Source: CAZLBV01 sp964557845 (GTDB lineage: Bacteria > Acidobacteriota > Aminicenantia > Aminicenantales > Aminicenantaceae). Taken from it: a stretch of DNA of 25,198 bases. The notes under the pieces were generated by a model that saw nothing but the letters and a program-made list of their open reading frames with translations, searched no databases and was not told where the DNA came from. The position numbers were made by a program, and so were the translations under genes. The first letter of the stretch is position 1. Each line of letters opens with the position of its first letter. The DNA is taken from the NCBI GenBank assembly GCA_964557845.1, contig CAZLBV010000347.1:1-25198 (forward strand), in the 5' to 3' direction. Shown here one piece after another: positions 22,953-25,198 of this stretch.

Positions 22953-23396
22953 TCAGACCGGGATGGTGCGTTCTTCCTTGACGATGTTAAGGACGATATG
23001 CGTAACCGATCTATCGATATTTTCCTGTGCTAAAAGCATTTTGATAAAATCGTTTAAATCCTCCCGGTCTTTGAAGTATCCCAGCACGATAGAATCCCAT
23101 TCGCCAGTAATATCATAAATAGCTCTAGCTCTTGGATCCTTGGCGATCGATCTTTGCGTTTCAATAAGTTTGCCTTGCGAGATACGCAAGGCAATAATCG
23201 CGATCAAATGAAATCCAAAATAATCTTGATCAACATCAGGAATATAACCTCTGATTACAGTGGCAGATTCTAATTTTTTTATATGATTTATAACGGAATT
23301 AACCGAAGTTCCCGTCTCTTTGGCTATCTCTCGAAAACTTTTCCTGGCATTCTGATTAAGAATTCTGATTATTTTTCTATCTATAGATTCTTCCAT
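22953..23396 (-). CDS. Lrp/AsnC-family transcriptional regulator
   Basis: A 147-residue regulator. The N-terminal winged helix-turn-helix (about residues 1-55) reads 'IDRKIIRILNQNARKSFREIAKETGTSVNSVINHIKKLESATVIRGY', the usual AsnC layout (quoted only as a position guide: residues 5-51). A RAM/AsnC ligand-binding domain follows (about 65-140), with 'YDITGEWDSIVLGYFKDREDLNDFI' matching the family's GxxD segment. These proteins form dimers and octamers and sense amino acids. It is divergent from the glutamine synthetase gene across 145 bp, so glnA and its own gene are the likely targets. AGGAGG at 23401-23406 lies 4 bases before the ATG. The effector, perhaps glutamine, is inference. Confidence 0.93.
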   Translation of the reverse strand: MEESIDRKIIRILNQNARKSFREIAKETGTSVNSVINHIKKLESATVIRGYIPDVDQDYFGFHLIAIIALRISQGKLIETQRSIAKDPRARAIYDITGEWDSIVLGYFKDREDLNDFIKMLLAQENIDRSVTHIVLNIVKEERTIPV

Positions 23397-23467
23397 GCTT
23401 CCTCCTTTTAATCGTTACAATAAATTAATAAATTAATCACATATGAGCAAATAATATTGGATAATAC

Positions 23468-23496
23468 TTGACAATTATATATTATTGTTGATAAAT
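23468..23496 (+). promoter_or_regulatory. glnA: Putative glnA promoter in the divergent gap
   Basis: TTGACA (23468-23473) is a perfect -35. ATAAAT at 23491-23496 is 17 bp downstream but matches the -10 consensus at only 3 of 6 positions. GTTG (23487-23490) and CAAC (23500-23503) form a small inverted repeat around the -10, a possible operator for the divergent Lrp-type regulator. A weak -10 under a perfect -35 would suit an activated or repressed promoter. Confidence 0.45.
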
Positions 23497-23527
23497 AAAC
23501 AACATATGTTTTTCATTCCCTTTAAAA

Positions 23528-23532
23528 AGGAG
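23528..23532 (+). promoter_or_regulatory. glnA: Ribosome binding site that decides the glnA start
   Basis: AGGAG lies 9 bases before the ATG at 23542. The upstream in-frame start at 23485 would fall inside the promoter region and add 19 residues not typical of glutamine synthetases. Confidence 0.8.
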
Positions 23533-23541
23533 AAGCCACAA

Positions 23542-24939
23542 ATGGCAGAAGAAAAATTAAAATATTTTGGATTTGACAGTAAAGATGAAGTATTGAAGAC
23601 AGTTTCAGATCCGTCCAACAATATTCAATTTATCCGGATCTTTTTCCCGGATATTCTGGGTAGAAACATGGATTTTTCTATCCCCTCCTATGAATTAGAA
23701 CAAGCTTTCAACGAAGGAAAAGGATTTGACGGCTCTTCGGTTGAAGGATTTGTAAGGATCGAGGAAAGCGATCTGATCATTATTCCAGATCCGACTACCT
23801 TCAGAGTGCTGCCGTGGAATTATGGGGGGTTTGAAGAACAAACAAGCTGGAAAGAAGCAATTATGTTTGGAGATATATATACACCTGAAGGGAATCCCTA
23901 TGAAGGAGATTCACGTTTTGTATTAAAAAAAGTACTTGAAAGAGGCCGGAAAGAATTCGGTATCGATGAAATTAAAGTCGGACCAGAGTTGGAATTTTTT
24001 ATATTTCCAAGTAGAGAAGAAGCACGCCCTCTAGATAAAGGAGGCTACTTTTTTGGAGGACGACATGGTGAATTAAGAAAAGAAATTCAGTTGCTGCTTA
24101 ACCGTATGGGAATAAAATCCGAGTATGACCATCATGAAGTCGCCAATGGTCAGCATGAGATCGACCTAAGATACTGCAACGCTCTGGAAATGGCAGATAT
24201 ATGTGTTATTTTCAGATACTTGGTGAAAAAGGTGGCGCGCATGCACAAGCTTTACGCGACTTTCATGCCAAAACCTCTAAACGCTCAGAATGGAAGCGGA
24301 ATGCATGTCCACCAATCTCTCTGGAATAAAGGGAAAAACATTTTTTTCAGCTCAAAGGATCCCTTTCACCTCTCTGAAACTGCCTATCGATACATCTCAG
24401 GATTGATGGTGCATGCCCGTGAAATGTCGGCTGTGTTGAATCAATGGGTCAACTCCTTTAAACGCTTGATAGAAGGTTATGAAGCGCCGGTGTATATAGC
24501 TTGGGGCCAGAAAAATCGTTCCGCTTATATCCGGGTACCCGAATACCAGCCAGGTAAAGAAAAGGCCACCAGAATAGAACTTCGGTCTCCTGACCCATCC
24601 TGTAATCTTTACCTTGCCATGGCTGTCATGTTTTCAGCAGGGATGGAAGGCATCAGGAAAGAATATGACGCCATCGATCCCGTTGATGAAAACATCTATC
24701 ACATGAGCAGTTCACGACAAAAAACTCACAAGATCAAAACCCTGCCAGGCAATCTCTCGGAAGCAATTAAAACTATGGAAAAAAGCGATCTATTGAGATC
24801 GACCCTCGGCTCCCATATATTCAATACTTTCATTCTAAATAAAAAATGGGAGATCAACGAATACAACAAAAACGTGACCAAAGAATTTGAAAAACAGGTC
24901 TCTGATTACGAGATCAGCCGCTACCTGTCGGTGATGTAA
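23542..24939 (+). CDS. glnA: Glutamine synthetase, class I (alpha-type)
   Basis: Makes glutamine from glutamate, ammonia and ATP in the cytoplasm as a dodecamer. The 465-residue product has the beta-grasp N-domain with 'GFDGSSVEGFVRIEESDLIIIPD', metal and substrate motifs 'GPELEFFIF', 'HHEVANGQHEIDL' and 'GSGMHVHQSLW', the 'NSFKRL...GYEAP' loop, 'NRSAYIRVP' and the active-site Glu/Arg segment 'RIELRSPDPSCN'. The adenylylation-site segment (NLYDLPP type) of the beta-type enzymes is absent, as is the usual 25-residue insertion, so control by adenylylation is not expected. Feedback and transcriptional control, probably by the divergent Lrp-type gene, are more likely. The start at 23542 is chosen by its ribosome site. 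Confidence 0.96.
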   Translation: MAEEKLKYFGFDSKDEVLKTVSDPSNNIQFIRIFFPDILGRNMDFSIPSYELEQAFNEGKGFDGSSVEGFVRIEESDLIIIPDPTTFRVLPWNYGGFEEQTSWKEAIMFGDIYTPEGNPYEGDSRFVLKKVLERGRKEFGIDEIKVGPELEFFIFPSREEARPLDKGGYFFGGRHGELRKEIQLLLNRMGIKSEYDHHEVANGQHEIDLRYCNALEMADICVIFRYLVKKVARMHKLYATFMPKPLNAQNGSGMHVHQSLWNKGKNIFFSSKDPFHLSETAYRYISGLMVHAREMSAVLNQWVNSFKRLIEGYEAPVYIAWGQKNRSAYIRVPEYQPGKEKATRIELRSPDPSCNLYLAMAVMFSAGMEGIRKEYDAIDPVDENIYHMSSSRQKTHKIKTLPGNLSEAIKTMEKSDLLRSTLGSHIFNTFILNKKWEINEYNKNVTKEFEKQVSDYEISRYLSVM

Positions 24940-25007
24940 CCTCTTTCTCGGGTAAGACCTCTGTTCCGCTGGATGATACGGTTATTTCATTAGCCTGAAC
25001 TATTCAT

Positions 25008-25123
25008 AAAAAATGCCGATGGTGCTATTAAACAATTTATTATCAAAATGTTGAAATATTTTCCACAAAAACCTTTTTATTCAGATTGTGATTTACAATA
25101 TCCATTTTATATCGGCATTTTTT
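25008..25123. repeat. Inverted-repeat-bounded module 3 (~116 bp)
   Basis: The 13-bp arms AAAAAATGCCGAT (25008-25020) and ATCGGCATTTTTT (25111-25123) are perfect and identical to module 1, around 90 AT-rich bases. The reverse complement of the interior aligns along its length with module 1, so the two are diverged copies in opposite orientation. TATTCAT just outside the left arm corresponds to TATGAATA outside the right arm of module 1, so the copied unit is slightly longer than the arms. It lies 68 bp after glnA and could also end its transcript. Confidence 0.8.
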
Positions 25124-25130
25124 TTCTAAA

Positions 25131-25198
25131 GGCGAGCCGAAGTTCATTCAAGGGCCCGGGTGCGAGGGCGTTGCGGCGGGTTCGCGGTGGACACCCAA
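25131..25198 (+). repeat. Structured repeat, 5' part of a GC-rich copy cut by the window end
   Basis: GGCGAGCCGAAGTTCATTC-AAGG follows the same order as the other copies: helix I arm (GGCGAGCC), GAAG internal-loop strand, helix II arm (TTCATTC), AAG, then the helix III region. The remainder is strikingly GC-rich against the AT-rich window. The partner arms would lie beyond the window end; a prediction is a GAATGAA arm and then GGCTCGCC downstream. It begins 7 bp after module 3. Confidence 0.6.

Overview
The window looks like chromosome of a diderm (Gram-negative-type), respiring bacterium with AT-rich DNA. Evidence: a secretin lipoprotein with PilM/N/O/P partners, several periplasmic c-type cytochromes, a ResB/CcsA (System II) heme-attachment pair, a sigma-54-type activator and an Lrp-type regulator. 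There are no tRNA or rRNA genes, no phage or IS genes and no CRISPR array. The lineage cannot be fixed from this stretch. A secretin with a C-terminal cohesin-like domain, in one operon with pilB/C and divergent pilM-P, recalls Acidobacteriota/Aminicenantota-like or other uncultured phyla (inference only).

Layout. (1) 1-5348, electron transfer: the C-terminal end of a multiheme cytochrome, resB-ccsA, a tetraheme cytochrome, and convergently an 11-heme protein fused to a cytochrome b-type membrane domain. (2) 5404-12950, minus strand: a tightly overlapping type IV pilus/type II secretion operon, pilC-pilB-pilM-pilN-pilO-pilP-pilQ. The 11-heme/cytochrome b gene is its last member. A good sigma-70 promoter lies at about 13273-13301, so the operon has a leader of about 320 nt. 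(3) 13479-14201: signal peptidase I. (4) 14433-19068: a small membrane ORF, a PDZ/multi-TM/GAF/PAS histidine kinase and its NtrC-type response regulator. (5) 19057-21675: a large secreted M1-family metallopeptidase. (6) 21814-22278: S-adenosylmethionine decarboxylase. (7) 22953-24939: an Lrp/AsnC regulator divergent from a class I glutamine synthetase.

The most unusual material is non-coding. A repeat of about 100-110 bp with four nested helices is present in three full copies (13001-13108, 22485-22585, 22719-22825), plus one copy cut by the window end (25131 on) and two fragments. The copies differ in sequence but keep pairing through compensatory changes, so the fold, not the sequence, is what is conserved. 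Beside three of them lies a second family: modules of about 116 bp bounded by 13-14 bp inverted repeats of the type AAAAAATGCCGAT/ATCGGCATTTTTT (13114-13230, 22830-22944, 25008-25123). One repeat-plus-module pair sits inside the predicted 5' leader of the pilus operon.

How the genes fit together: ResB/CcsA would mature the c-type cytochromes. PilB-C-M-N-O-P-Q form the motor, inner-membrane platform, alignment complex and outer-membrane pore of a pilus or secretion machine whose pilins and prepilin peptidase are not in the window. The 11-heme/cytochrome b protein could pass quinol electrons to the periplasm. Signal peptidase I, the M1 peptidase and the two-component pair are also envelope functions but show no direct link to the operon.
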